Of a stretch of DNA of 64,000 bases, positions 23,692 through 36,492 are shown in pieces (the first letter of the stretch is position 1; every line of letters starts with the position of its first letter). Origin of the DNA: Ipomoea triloba (lineage: Eukaryota; Streptophyta; Magnoliopsida; Solanales; Convolvulaceae); assembly GCF_003576645.1 (NCBI RefSeq), contig NC_044919.1, positions 26,970,327 through 27,034,326 on the forward strand, in the 5' to 3' direction. The position numbers and the translations under genes were made by a program. Under the pieces are notes generated by a model. That model was not told the DNA's origin and made no database searches. It saw nothing but the letters and a program-made list of their open reading frames with translations.

Positions 23692-26600
23692 TCAAGGCTT
23701 TGGTTTTGACCAGCTATGAATACCAGGTATCTGCAAGCAACGTCGGCACACTTGTCAAGCAGCATTCAATATCATAAACAGAGTCCACTAATCTATGCCG
23801 GCGTACTTATTCAAGGAAAAAGAGTCCCAACTAAAACATGTTCAGATCATGAAAATTGAATGAAGGCACCAGTTAAAGTGCATTAGATGTTGCTTCACAA
23901 TTTGTAGTAAAAGGAAAAGAAAGCACATGAAACATCAAACATGTAACTTCATCGACGGTGTCTTATATTAATGTTCTAAATGATTTTCAGGAGTCACAGT
24001 TAAAGAACAAAACCATTACCTGAGGGGCTTGTTTGGCCATCTTTTCTCCATAGGCTTTTTCTTTTACAATTTATTTTTGATCCAAATGAAAATAAAGGCT
24101 TATATATAGAACCTAGGAGTTCATGCATTGTAAAGTGGAAACTCATAGTAGATACTTGCAGATGTTTCAAGAAAGTTTTAAGAAACAAACCTCAACTCCA
24201 CGGGGGCCTATTCGATTACGAGAAATAAAATTGAGTATCAAGCTAGCAAATTCGTCAGGTACATCTTCCTGCAAGATTCAGTGTAAATTGAATTTTGTAT
24301 TTCAGTTGAAATCAGTGATAACAAACCACCATAAGCAAAGTGGGTATGAACCTGTATAGCATGGCCAGTATGTCGGACAACCACCATTTGAAATTTCCCT
24401 TGCATTTGACCTATTGTAAGAGATCTGTAAAAATTCAAACAAATCTTAGTTCTGTCATTAGTTCAAAAAATTCATCAATTCCCAATTTCTAAGAACACGA
24501 CAAACAAGCAGAATATTAGTTTTGGTCATTCAAATGACTAGAAGATGATTTAAAAGTTTCATTAGGAAGTATTCCTTTCAGAATCTATCAGACAGTTGAG
24601 ATTAATATAAAACAAAATTCTGTAAAAGCTACTTGCAAAAGAAATAACATTATTATGCTCATTGATGAATGTTCACTGAACCTACTAAATCAAATGAGTT
24701 AAGAGAATATTAAATGAGTAGTGCGGAGTGACTAATGAGTATCCTTTGAAATGCCCTTCTTATGTCAGTATGTGACGTAGAGGTGTCCTTTGAAATGATC
24801 AGCACCTTCTAACTTAAGAAATAAATGGGGTTGTGCCCTCTAGTATTGACAAATTCAATGACATAATCTGAGCTTTCAAGCAATTCACATAACTGAAGCT
24901 ATTTTGCAAAAACGCTTGCAATCAATTAAATTGTCTCTTAAAATTTGTTTTCTTCTAAACATCAAATTTCCCATTTAATAAATCTCAAAATTGAGTGTGT
25001 TAATATCTTGTAGTACCAGCATATCATTAGATAACTTGTGCATGAAAATAGTCTTTGTTCATCCTCTTCTATTAATCTAGTTCATCAACTTCAGCTGTTT
25101 TGGAGCTTGTTAAGAGATTGCACAACTGAAAAATTATGTTCTTGTCACTCTTAAGCTATGAAGAGGTCACCCTTTAAAATTCTAAAGGTCTTCACCATCA
25201 TCTATCAAGAAATTGAACAAGACAAATTGCTTAAACTTTAGTATTCTAAATCCTCTGTACATACATTTCAAACTCCTGATCCTCTGTAGTCTTGCTTAAA
25301 TGACCAAAACCTTCTAAAGCTTCTACATGTATGCTAGAATAGATGAGCACTATTCCAATCCACAAATTTTGCTCTCTAGCCTTTTCTCTTTGGATAGCCT
25401 CCATGCAAGCTTTTTAACAATGAGCAAGTAAAATGCATGCATAGATAGAAACTACTGAAATTATCATGTTAAATTGACAAGTTGAATTGCAAAAAACCTG
25501 TCCAGTCTGTCTGTCCCTGCTAAAAGCAAGAGTTTTGGTACAGCACTTGATAAAAACTTTTCAGAAAGGCCTTCATACCTGAAATGCAAGTTCAACCAGA
25601 GAGATTTATGCTGTCACAAAACACAATGTAATCACCTAATTTGATGTGAATCTCAGATTAGGAAAAGAAACTAGTACCAGCCCCTCCAATATTGCTCAGT
25701 TTCTTCCAGTCTTGATCGATAGGTGTAACTGCAACACAGGTAAAAAAAACCTTCCCCTAGTTACTAATTATTACTCTTGTTTTTGGGAGAGAGAGAGAGA
25801 GAGAATCTTGGGAAGGGAAAGGCAAAAAGAAGAGAAAAAAGATGCCAAAACTAGAGCAAATATGCACACCATTTCTTTGAATCATCAAATATCAATGTGC
25901 TAGGAATTGATATGCGAGCAGAGTCAATATTTCTTAAAGTGCCACCTTTCACACTCCATTCAATCTACAAATACATATACACCTTAAATTAGTAGCATGA
26001 TTAATGGAGATTAAAGGCTAAGACAATGGCATACTAGAAGAAAACCCAAGTGGTCAAAATGCAGTGAAGTAGAAATGTGATACAAGAATGATGAGGCCAT
26101 GGTATTTTGAGACCAGAGGAGGCAAGTGTCATTATTAAAATGTGTACATATAATTGATCCCAAAAAGGACACAAATTTCAAGATAATTTACCGCTTTTTC
26201 TAGGGATGAAAAATGCTGCATTCTGTTTGATAGGATCTTCTGCATATGAATCAACGATGACATTGCTGTCCCCTGAAATTTTGGGAAACCAGGTAACGTA
26301 TTTTGTTGAATTTATGCAGTTGAATAATTCAAAAATGTTAACACAAGACTATAATTTTAGACCTCAACAACATCCACAACAATCAGCCCAGCCAAAGTAG
26401 ATAGCACTTTCTTTGCAGCAATATGAACTGCAACTGCACCTCCCATGCTGTTGTATGATTATAAAAGAACATTAGTTCAGCAGTTGGCAGTTGCTTAATA
26501 CTATTCAATTTATGAACTTAGTTCAACCTGTGGCCAACTAGCACAACTGCAGGTGGAGCATCTCCATACATCGTCTTAAAAACAGCCACCACATCACTAC

Positions 26601-28924
26601 ATAAGGTCTGCAATCATTGTAAGCAACTTCAGCACAGGACTGGCCACGGTGTTAATAGGAAAGAAAGTAAAACAGCAGTTAGATAACAAATACCTCAATA
26701 GACAAATCTACTTCATTCTCTGTGGAAGACTTCCCATGTCCCCTCAAGTCCATGGCCACTATCCTAGCTTTCTCCTTCATTTTGCTTGCAGCCAATGCAA
26801 ATGAAAGTCTGGAAAATCATAGAAAGTATACAAATTTCAAAAGAAGGAACTACTTACCATTTTAGCTACTTGTGTGCAGGAAAAAAGTAATACAGAGCAT
26901 GTCCACTTATGTGCAGGAAAAGAATATGTACAGACAATGTCTATCGTCTAACAGAATGCTCAATCAAATCTGTTTAATTCTATATAATAACTGAAACCTG
27001 GCAAACTAAGCAAGACTAGGTAATTACTGGAATAAGAAAATGAAATATATTTTAAGATATCATTACAACTTTCCCCAACAGTACACTCAACATACCCAGA
27101 ATAACCACCACCATGTAAGCACAAAACCACTGGTCCTTCAGTCCCTGCCAAATAAACATGAAAGACCTGAAATGCCAAAGAAAATAAAAGATGATTCTTC
27201 TATTTAGGAGAAAGAAGAAACAAGCTGGTAGAAAGAAACAATGAAGGACATTTACAGAATGTTCACTAACATCATTTGAATCTGAAATCTGTACATCATC
27301 CTCTTTGTCAAAATAGTCTGACCAATCTAAAGGTCCATATTTCTGTGAAGAAGACCTGCATATATATATAAATGAAAACATCAGACAAATTGTAATTCAG
27401 AACTGCCATTTCTCTAGGCTATCAATGATGAGATATCAAATCATCAGCAAAACTTGCATTATAAAGATGATTTTAAATCAAATGAAGAAAGACATCTGGT
27501 CAACAAAAACCAAATATGACAAATTCAAAAACTGTAGTAAACATTAACAGATATCACACAAGTGGTCTATGGGTCATTTATACAAGACATAAATAGATAG
27601 AGCAAAACCTTAAAATAGTTCGAACCCCCAAAGTATGCACAACTCAAATATTAGCAATAAATGTGGAATTTAACTTTGTGATACTATTAATTATTATCCT
27701 GTATGGAAGCGTATATTAAAAGTCCCTTCTTTGGAGCTTTATAGTTTCCTTTCTAAAGAAAGCCAAACAACAGCAAACTTGATACTGAATCCCAAAAGGG
27801 GACATTTACATGACCAAAACAGAATCTAAGAAGTCTTTTCTATATATCACAGATGAAAAGCACCTTAGAACATGGAAAAGGAAATAGATGAAAAGCAATC
27901 AAACACCTAAGAATGCACACTGCAAGTATATGCCAAGACATTATACCCTGTTTAAAATTAAATCCCAGATAAGAATTGTAACCAAATCAAAATTTGAACT
28001 ATCTTTCCAGCAATATGCCAAAATATTTTGATCATTTTCAAACTAGCACCTTGCATTTCTCAACAGAATATGATATGCAATCATACAATCACAATACACC
28101 AATAGATAGATATATTTATCTGTGGATTTGTGAAGGCACAGAGATTATCAACCACATACACTACTTATCAAAATAAAAGAGATTACTATAGCTGACAACT
28201 TGCCACAAAGTGCAGTTTCAGTTTCAAGCTTGTGTTAGATTTGTGATAAAATCTAGGAAGTGTATGCCTCAAACCTGCTTGGACATGTAGCAACTAGCAA
28301 CCACAGTCCAGGCACTAGATCTTGGAAACAAGCAAATCCTGAGAATTAAGATGTACCAATCTCCAAGAAAGAAAACCAATTAACTTTTAGAGAAGAAGAA
28401 GCTTGAGATAACGGATAGTCTAAAAAAGTTCCAAGGGACTATGGCTGAGCATTGTATGATAACAGTGACAAATCATCCCTGATGCCCATTTTTAAATTTT
28501 TTTTTCTCACTTTACCACGGTTTGATCGAAAAACAACTAATGATTTGTACCAATTTGGAACCATTAAAGTGCATAATGCACTTAGAAATTCAAAGAAAAC
28601 TCCAAATTCCTCGCTCCAAAATTAATCAAAAGTCTGAACGCCTTAATATTCTACTTATTTTCATAAATATTTATCACAATGAATTAAAAGACACTGATTA
28701 TTCCACATTCTTATGGCTTAAAGCAACACATAGTGATCATATGCTGTATTTCACAAATTTAAACTTACACTCGCATACATACATCAGAAGAGAGCTTACT
28801 GAATGGGAGGACGAGCTGGAACGGAAGAGAAGGCGGAGGGGAGGTTGTCGCCGGTGGTAGTATCGGAATTCTGGATTTCCTCTGAGGAGTCTTCCGGAAG
28901 TGATGAAAGGTTTGAAGAATCCAT
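23692..28924 (-). CDS. PME1: Protein phosphatase 2A methylesterase 1
   Basis: Thirteen exons: 28800-28924, 27271-27355, 27096-27166, 26694-26808, 26528-26607, 26363-26447, 26192-26272, 25870-25964, 25678-25728, 25498-25578, 24352-24424, 24191-24268, 23692-23730. Together they give 352 residues, all with GT-AG introns, close to the Arabidopsis length. The alpha/beta hydrolase fold shows LHGGGYSG (87-94, oxyanion region), nucleophile S159 in GHSMGG, an Asp in VVDVVE (D184) and catalytic H311 in HTGHAIQ. The enzyme removes the methyl ester from the C-terminal Leu of the PP2A catalytic subunit, opposing the methyltransferase and changing B-subunit choice. The N-terminus is Ser-rich and acidic (MDSSNLSSLPEDSSEE), without a targeting signal, so a cytosolic or nuclear location is expected. 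No breaks seen. Confidence 0.95.
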
Positions 28925-29174
28925 TTCCAGGTGAGTTTGATAGATCAGAGATGGTATGGCGATCAATTTCACGGAGAAATCCGACGGCTTCTCTGTTCTT
29001 CCTCTTATGGGAAGTTCACTGGAAAACTTGGAAAGTTAGAAGTTTCGCCTTCTCAAACTGAACTCAATACAGGAGGAATAATTTGATCCGGCCCAATTAA
29101 TTTCATGCAAAGTGCTCTGAAGTGATCCAATCTGTGGTTTCCTGCTAGCCCAGGCCCATATACCCAAAATGAAA
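28925..29174 (-). promoter_or_regulatory. Upstream region of the methylesterase gene
   Basis: 5' UTR and proximal promoter DNA on the minus strand. No clear TATA box; CTTCTCAAACTGAACTC and C/T-rich text near 28990-29060 may be leader. Beyond 29175 repeats begin. Confidence 0.35.
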
Positions 29175-29430
29175 TTGTTATACCATGGACTACACTACTA
29201 CAGTACATTATGCATTGTAGATCCTAATCTAAAACGACATTCATATTATGTACTTGAAATTTACATATTATATACCTTCAATCAGTAAATTATGTAAATA
29301 GGTATATATTATGTTAACTAAAAGTGTATAATATATTAATTGCAAATACATAATATGAATGTCGTTTTGGACCAGAGTCCACAATGTAAGGTGGACTTGG
29401 TTCATTGTATAATTTGCTCCAAAATGGGGT
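29175..29430. mobile_element. MITE with AAAACGACATTCATATTATG arms
   Basis: Left arm CATTGTAGATCCTAATCT plus AAAACGACATTCATATTATG (29212-29252). The right arm is the complement (CATAATATGAATGTCGTTTT, then GGACCAGAGTCCACAATG, to about 29385). The outer parts (CCATGGACT ... GGTGGACTTGG) continue the palindrome. Confidence 0.6.
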
Positions 29431-29439
29431 AACTTATTC

Positions 29440-29985
29440 TACAATTGTTATATGGTGGACCATGGTCCACCACAACGTTGTTTATTTTAATTAAAATGAT
29501 AATTTAGTATTACATTACAGATATGTGTATTATCAAATGAATATATAGTAGAATTAAAATGATAATTTAGTATTGTTATATATAATGAACTTATTACGTG
29601 TATAAAATGAAACTGAATAACAGAGTTCATATAGATATTTATATTGTCAAATGAACATGTATTAGAATTAAAATGATACTTTAGTATTGTTGTAATTAAC
29701 ATATAGTATGTATAAAATGAAACTAAATAGCAAAGCTCACACAAATATGTATTCTATCAAATGGACATGTAGTGAAATTAAAATGATACTTTAGTATTGC
29801 TATAATGAACCTATTATGTGTATACAATGAAACGAGATAACAGAGACATGATATGCAATTAAAATGATACTCAACGTTACTATAATGAAACTAGTATGTA
29901 TGAAAAATGAAAAAAAAAAAAAAAACATACAATGATAACAAATTAGTAAAACGTCAACGATTTTTTTTTTAATCGAATTCAAATG
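29440..29985. repeat. Degenerate ~110-bp tandem repeat block
   Basis: After a GGTGGACCATGGTCCACC palindrome (29453-29470) come about four diverged units with AATTAAAATGATA, TTTAGTATTG, TATAATGAAC, GTATAAAATGAAACTGAATA and CATATGTAT-like words. The same vocabulary forms the interior of the twin elements at 30040 and 31025. Confidence 0.5.
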
Positions 29986-30039
29986 TCATTTTACTTTATG
30001 CTTCACGCTGCTACATGGACCATGGTCCACAGTAAAATA

Positions 30040-30690
30040 TTCTATGGACCAGTTGCTATATCGTGGACCATGGTCCAAAAACGCTACCATTTCATTAAGT
30101 AAAGAAACGGTTGTCGTCACATCTTAACGGAGTTCCGTAAATGAAACTAGCTACAGTTCATCTCAAATGATACTGCCTCACATTTGTTTTTATATTATCA
30201 AATAAAACTGCAATTATATCAAAATGAAACTATAGTTGTATTGAAAGGAAACTGCAGTGTATATAAAAAGAAACTGAATAACAGTTTCACATATTTGAGT
30301 GTATAATGTTGAATGAAACTATAGTTATATCGAAAAGAAACTGTAGTTGTGTTGAAAGGAAACTGTATTGTATATAAAATGAAACTGAATAACAGTTTCA
30401 TATATTTGGGTGTATATTGTCTAATGAAATTGTAGTTATATCGAAATGATACTTAGTTGTGTTGTAATGAAAGTATAGTGCATATAAAATGAAACTACAT
30501 AATAGTATCACATATTTTAGTGTATAATGTCAAATGAAACTGTAGTTATATCGAAAATAAACTGTAATTGTGTTGAAAGAAAAATGCAGTGTACGGGTGC
30601 CGTTTCTTTTCATTAATCAAAATGATATTGTTTTGATGCATAAACTACCCTGCATTGTGGACTGCGGTCCACAATAAAATTTGCGTGTCA
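30040..30690. mobile_element. GGTCCA-family element, twin copy A
   Basis: Opens with GTTGCTATATCGTGGACCATG and AAGAAACGG, carries an array of GAAACTGTAGTTATATCGAAA-type units about 110 bp long, and closes with CGTTTCTTTTCATTAATC, then TGTTTTGATGCAT and GGACTGCGGTCCACAAT. The ends are roughly inverted relative to each other (TGGACCATGGTCCA / GGACTGCGGTCC). Copy B begins about 980 bp later in the same orientation. Confidence 0.5.
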
Positions 30691-31024
30691 ATGATGAGTG
30701 ATCTATCTCCCCATATAAATCATGGTCCATATTTGCCATGTAAATTATGGTCCGCAACCAAAAAATGAAAACTTGTTAGTTTTGAACCATGGTAATAAAT
30801 GAATGCAAATTATGATATGGTTTCAAGTCCATCTTGCAAGGTGGACCCAGGTTTATATTTACAATTTTAGATCTCAATATATAAAATTACATTACTCAAT
30901 ATTCACAATTTTTAAATTCTACATTCATAATTTTGTTATATAGATTCAAAAATTGTGTTATACTGTTGAATATAGAGTTATGAAATTGTGAATATAGAGT
31001 TCTGTAATTGTGGATATAGAGTTA
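30691..31024. other. Spacer between twin elements
   Basis: Contains another small element end: GGTGGACCCAGGTTTATATT and repeated AATATAGAGTTATGAAATTG text closely similar to 62890-63250. No coding sequence. Confidence 0.45.
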
Positions 31025-31660
31025 TAAAATTCAGTTGTTATATCGTGGATTATGGTCCAAAAACGACACCGTTTCTTTAAGTAAAGAAACGGCTGCCGTT
31101 ACATATTAACGGAGCTCCGTAAATGAAACTACAATTCATTTCAAATGATATTGCATCACATTTGTTTTTATATTATAAAATGAAGTTGTAGTTATATCAA
31201 AATAAAACTGTAGTTATGTTGAAAGTAAATTGCACTGTATATAAAATGAAATTGAATAACAATTTCACATATTTGAGGTATATTGTCCAATGAAACTGTA
31301 GTTATATCGAAATGATTCTGCAGTTGTGTTGAAAGGAAACTACAGTGTATTATAAAAGAAATCGTAGTTGTGTTGAAAGAAAATTGTAGTGTGCGTATAT
31401 AAAATGAAACTGAATAAAAGTTTCACATATTTGAGTATATAATGTCGAATGAAACTGTAGTTATATCGAAAAGAAACTGTAGTTGTGTTGAAAAAAAATT
31501 GCAGTGTATATAAAATAAAATTGAATATGTGTTACACATAGAGTTATTTTTGCGGAACGAGTGTCATTTCTGCCGTTTCTTTTCATTAATCAAAATGACA
31601 TTGTTTTGATGCATGGACTACCATGCATTGTGGACCGCAGTTCACATTAAAATTTACGTC
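31025..31660. mobile_element. GGTCCA-family element, twin copy B
   Basis: Direct-orientation copy of 30040-30690: GTTATATCGTGGATTATG, AAGAAACGGCTGCCG, the GAAACTGTAGTT array, and the closing ATTAATCAAAATGACATTG plus GTGGACCGCAGTTCAC. Differences are scattered across its length, so the duplication is not recent. Confidence 0.5.
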
Positions 31661-32060
31661 TAAAATTATGAACATAAAATTCTAAAATTATAAATATGTC
31701 TTGAATCCACCTTGTAAGATGAACACGAGTCCATCGCATAACAATCAATAAATGAAAATGTCAGAACATCCGTTGCTTTCGTCCAACAAGAAATCTTTTC
31801 TTCCTTGCGGAAAAAAAAGTTTAAAAAATAAAGAAAAAGGATTTTACGCAATAAGAATTAATATTATCTTTTCGCGATTCTGTTAAGGGATAGTGACTCT
31901 TCCACAACCTACCACCTAATTGTTTATTATTCTATTTTTGTCATTATTTTGTATTGCCGTCTAGTAAAAGATTATGATTTTAAACCACTCGTAATAATAA
32001 TGATGTGAACCACCTAGTATTTTATTAGAAAAAATTGAAGTGTATTATCACTTATCAGTG
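31661..32060. other. Gene-free stretch
   Basis: A worn GGTCCA-type end (CCACCTTGTAAGATGAACACG) at 31710-31740, then AT-rich DNA. Nothing else recognised. Confidence 0.4.
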
Positions 32061-32065
32061 AGTAC

Positions 32066-33873
32066 TGTTGGTCCCAAGGGGATGGGGTACAAGTCTAGAG
32101 GGGGGTGAATAGACTTGTATAAGATTTTGCAAATCTTTTCAACCTCTCGTGTGTATTGAACTTAGGATGTTTAGGTTCGATACCTCACGAGGTGAAGACA
32201 AAGTTTTATGCGCAGCGGAAATGTTATCCCCTTTTAGTTAGCACGAGTTTGAGTTAGTTCGAGAAGTGCGTTTATATGCAGTGCAATCGAGAGGTTAGCG
32301 AGAGATAAAAACAGTAAGTAAATGCAAGAGAGATTTTTAAGTGGTTCGGCCAACCCGCCTACGTCCACTCTTCTTCCAGAAACTCCCTGGAAGGATTGCA
32401 CTAAAAACTTCCCTTTTTAGTACAATATCGAGCGCTTGAGCTTTGATCACGAAGCCCGCCTCAAGCCTCAGGTTTTTCGCCCCGCTTCTTGTTACTCCAC
32501 CTCTCGAGCACTTGACCTTTGATCACCAAGCCCGCGTCAAGCCTCAGGATCTTCACAAGACAGCTCCCAGGTTACTCTACCTCTCCAAGGTCTTTCTCCC
32601 CGCTTCCAGCTACTCCACCTCTCGAGCACTTGACCTTTGATCACCAAGCCCGCGTCAAGCCTCAGGTTTCTTTCACTCGGACAGCTGCCAGGTTACTCCA
32701 CCTCTCTTGCTTAATCCAAAGCAAGGTGTTTTTGGTTGTCACAGTTGAATGTAACAGGCTCCAATCTGACCACAAGCTATCGTTGAATCAACTTCGATGT
32801 AGAGCAGCTTCGGTCACCTTCTGGATGTATAACAGTTTAAGCTTTGTAACTCTCTTGAAACACTAAGATGTGTTTTCTCGCTATTTTGAATATCAGGATG
32901 ATATTCCAAGTTAACCACTTGCACTTTGAACGTTTTAGACAGACACTTCTTAAGAATTTCGAACCCCTTCACTTCACTTCCTTTCTTTTTCTCTTCTCTT
33001 TTATTCCTTTTGTGTCTTTACGTCCTTATATATGAGAGTAGAGGAATAATTCCGTTGGAGGGAAAATTATTCCGTTTGAAATTTGTCTCCCATGCTGATC
33101 ATGGGTCTTGCGTATTTTCAGCATATTTCATGGAGTGGTGATCTTGTAACTTGAACCTCTTTGTCTTGTAGTGAATATTCCATAGTTCACTTTCTTGAGT
33201 CCATGCTCCACTTTCGTCTTTTGGTAAAAGTTACTCTTTTTATATTCCCATTATTCCTTGATTGTAGGGAATCAGACCACTTCAGCATTGGTGCACCTTT
33301 TGACCGTTTGTGGTGGAAATCTGACGTGTCATCCATTTCCGCCCATTTTGAAATCTTCACGTTCGGCACCTCTTCATTATTCCATCTCCATGATATTCTT
33401 CTTCTCCAAACTTTAAGTATGACCGTCATTCAGCTTTGTTGGAGAATTGTTAGTGTATCGAGACCAAGGTTGATATCTTGATCGCTTGATGTCTCGAACT
33501 CAAATATCGAGAGGTCTATCTCTCGAACTCTGTTTATGTCTCGAACTGGATAACTGTATCGAGAGGTCCTACCTCTCGAACTCTGCTTATGTCTCGAGAC
33601 TTAGTTGATGTCTCGCAGACCCTTATTCCTCCAGTGTTGTCCCATGCCTTCTTCTGATCTGTCTATATGATTACAATACACGAGACTTCTAAGATGTTCA
33701 AACAAATTTACCTCAAGCTTAAATATTTTCCGAGTTGAGCTCAAAGTTACTCGGTTGTATTTTCGCTCTTGGTTTACTTGTCGAACTTACAGCGTTTTGC
33801 CTATGCGTCGAGACTCGGGGATTTCTACTTAACAGTTGGTATCATCAAAACCTATTACATGATGTTCCTAACA
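32066..33873. mobile_element. 1.8-kb solo LTR (or LTR-like element)
   Basis: Begins TGTTGGTCCCAAGG and ends GTTCCTAACA (TG...CA), with the same 5-bp AGTAC immediately outside both ends (32061-32065 and 33874-33878), a classic LTR insertion footprint. No primer-binding site, polypurine tract or coding sequence adjoins it. Inside are CCTCTCG/ATCGAGAGG-type words and GC-rich tandem units. The element's 3' part (from about 33535) is repeated at 34974 because of the duplication described at the N. Confidence 0.65.
32440..32720. repeat. Tandem units inside the solo LTR
   Basis: Three diverged units of about 75-130 bp share TTGATCACCAAGCCCGCGTC, AAGCCTCAGG, TTACTCCACCTCTCGAGCA and CTTGACC. The overlapping open frames they create are not genes. 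Confidence 0.75.
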
Positions 33874-34963
33874 AGTACTCCATTGTATTGCATATTTTAA
33901 TGTTGTAGGAGAAAGAGAAAAAAATTAAAAAAAAATATTGGCCCTGTTTGATAACATAGTTAGTTTATCAGTTAATTTTGACTTATTTGACCACTATTTG
34001 CTATTTGACTTGGTTAAACAGTCAATATAAGTGTTTAATTAATTAGTTTTTTGTAACAATTTATTACTTCAAAATACTACGGAGTAAAATTCAAAAAGTT
34101 GCTCAAAAATGCTTTTTCCATCAACTTTTTGAGAAAGTCATTTTGCATTTAATCAACTATCAGCTGACAACTAATTTACCAAACATCTTTCTACAATCAA
34201 CTAATGTTATCAACTAATCAAATCCACTAATACAATCAGCTAACAACTATTTACCAAACACCTCATATTGTAATCAATTTTTTTAGCCAACTGATGTATG
34301 TGTGTAACGTTGACAAAGAGTAAAAAATAGTGTACAAAGTGAGAATAGGTATAGTTTAACACATCCATTAAGAACTATACTAATTGTAAAGTGATTCACT
34401 TTATAAACCCTAATGTAGGTAAACGTTGTTTGGAGTAATTAAGGTAGTGGCGTCAAGTTAGATGATATCAACTAACTCTAACAACTAACAAGGAGAACAT
34501 CTTTGGCTAGTCCCCTATCACTTGTCGGCAAAAAATGTTGCAGCAGCCATAATTAGGCAAATATCAACAATTGACAAAGAATTAGGCAAGTCAAAAAGGG
34601 TTAGGCATGGAGTTAGACATCTACCAAAATATTTATTATTTGGTCCCTAAACTTTGGACTAACTACAAAATGACCCCAATTTTTCAACTATAAATAGGGA
34701 GGTCATTTTGCCATTCTAGTCATCCCAAATCATTCTATTCTTCCCTCATATACTAGAGATATTAGAGAGTTTGTTAAGTGTATTTCTCCTTCCTAGCAAG
34801 AGAGAATTATCCTTGTTTTCTCCTTGTTAGTTAGAGAGTGGTTGTAACTCCTATTTTCTCATAGTGAAATTCTTCTACCCTTGCCCGTGGTTTTTACCCT
34901 AATTTGTTTAGGGGTTTTCCACGTAAAATCTGTGCCTCATTTATTTTTCTTTCTCAAATTATT
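33535..34963. repeat. 1.43-kb direct duplication, copy 1
   Basis: From ATGTCTCGAACTGGATAACT to the base before the N at 34965, this segment reappears with a constant offset of 1439 bp. I saw no differences while reading the two. It contains the end of the solo LTR, a hAT-like MITE and the first ~440 bp of the copia LTR. See findings for the assembly interpretation. Confidence 0.85.
33941..34264. mobile_element. hAT-like MITE
   Basis: Left end GCCCTGTTTGATAACATAG and right end AACTATTTACCAAACACCTC are inverted. ATATTG lies on both sides as part of a probable target duplication. Interior AT-rich and non-coding; includes TACTACGGAGTAAAA. The same MITE recurs at 35380-35703 through the 1.43-kb duplication. 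Confidence 0.55.
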
Positions 34964-34973
34964 NGACTTAGTT

Positions 34974-36402
34974 GATGTCTCGAACTGGATAACTGTATCG
35001 AGAGGTCCTACCTCTCGAACTCTGCTTATGTCTCGAGACTTAGTTGATGTCTCGCAGACCCTTATTCCTCCAGTGTTGTCCCATGCCTTCTTCTGATCTG
35101 TCTATATGATTACAATACACGAGACTTCTAAGATGTTCAAACAAATTTACCTCAAGCTTAAATATTTTCCGAGTTGAGCTCAAAGTTACTCGGTTGTATT
35201 TTCGCTCTTGGTTTACTTGTCGAACTTACAGCGTTTTGCCTATGCGTCGAGACTCGGGGATTTCTACTTAACAGTTGGTATCATCAAAACCTATTACATG
35301 ATGTTCCTAACAAGTACTCCATTGTATTGCATATTTTAATGTTGTAGGAGAAAGAGAAAAAAATTAAAAAAAAATATTGGCCCTGTTTGATAACATAGTT
35401 AGTTTATCAGTTAATTTTGACTTATTTGACCACTATTTGCTATTTGACTTGGTTAAACAGTCAATATAAGTGTTTAATTAATTAGTTTTTTGTAACAATT
35501 TATTACTTCAAAATACTACGGAGTAAAATTCAAAAAGTTGCTCAAAAATGCTTTTTCCATCAACTTTTTGAGAAAGTCATTTTGCATTTAATCAACTATC
35601 AGCTGACAACTAATTTACCAAACATCTTTCTACAATCAACTAATGTTATCAACTAATCAAATCCACTAATACAATCAGCTAACAACTATTTACCAAACAC
35701 CTCATATTGTAATCAATTTTTTTAGCCAACTGATGTATGTGTGTAACGTTGACAAAGAGTAAAAAATAGTGTACAAAGTGAGAATAGGTATAGTTTAACA
35801 CATCCATTAAGAACTATACTAATTGTAAAGTGATTCACTTTATAAACCCTAATGTAGGTAAACGTTGTTTGGAGTAATTAAGGTAGTGGCGTCAAGTTAG
35901 ATGATATCAACTAACTCTAACAACTAACAAGGAGAACATCTTTGGCTAGTCCCCTATCACTTGTCGGCAAAAAATGTTGCAGCAGCCATAATTAGGCAAA
36001 TATCAACAATTGACAAAGAATTAGGCAAGTCAAAAAGGGTTAGGCATGGAGTTAGACATCTACCAAAATATTTATTATTTGGTCCCTAAACTTTGGACTA
36101 ACTACAAAATGACCCCAATTTTTCAACTATAAATAGGGAGGTCATTTTGCCATTCTAGTCATCCCAAATCATTCTATTCTTCCCTCATATACTAGAGATA
36201 TTAGAGAGTTTGTTAAGTGTATTTCTCCTTCCTAGCAAGAGAGAATTATCCTTGTTTTCTCCTTGTTAGTTAGAGAGTGGTTGTAACTCCTATTTTCTCA
36301 TAGTGAAATTCTTCTACCCTTGCCCGTGGTTTTTACCCTAATTTGTTTAGGGGTTTTCCACGTAAAATCTGTGCCTCATTTATTTTTCTTTCTCAAATTA
36401 TT
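34974..36402. repeat. 1.43-kb direct duplication, copy 2
   Basis: Second copy of 33535-34963. It runs straight into the complete copia 5' LTR and gag, so this is the copy in its intact context. Confidence 0.85.
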
Positions 36403-36440
36403 GTTGCAATCTGATCTATCCCACTTCCGCGGGCGCAACA
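35962..36440 (+). repeat. 5' LTR of copia element
   Basis: 479 bp, TG...CA. CTATAAATAGGG near 36127-36138 is a good TATA box, with the transcription start expected about 30 bp further on. A truncated extra copy lies at 34523-34963 within the suspicious duplication. Confidence 0.9.
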
Positions 36441-36442
36441 AT

Positions 36443-36455
36443 TGGTATCAGAGCC
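36443..36455 (+). other. Primer-binding site
   Basis: TGGTATCAGAGCC, two bases after the 5' LTR; matches the usual initiator-Met tRNA primer site of plant copia elements. Confidence 0.9.
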
Positions 36456-36492
36456 TTTAGATATATTGTTCAGAATTTGTTTCAAGAACAAT

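Noticed and set aside
28522..28860. 112-codon plus-strand frame at the methylesterase 5' end
   Set aside because: Antisense to exon 1 and intron 1 of a well-supported gene.
32443..32866. Overlapping frames of 65 and 115 codons
   Set aside because: They translate the tandem units of the solo LTR; no domain and repeated sentences only.
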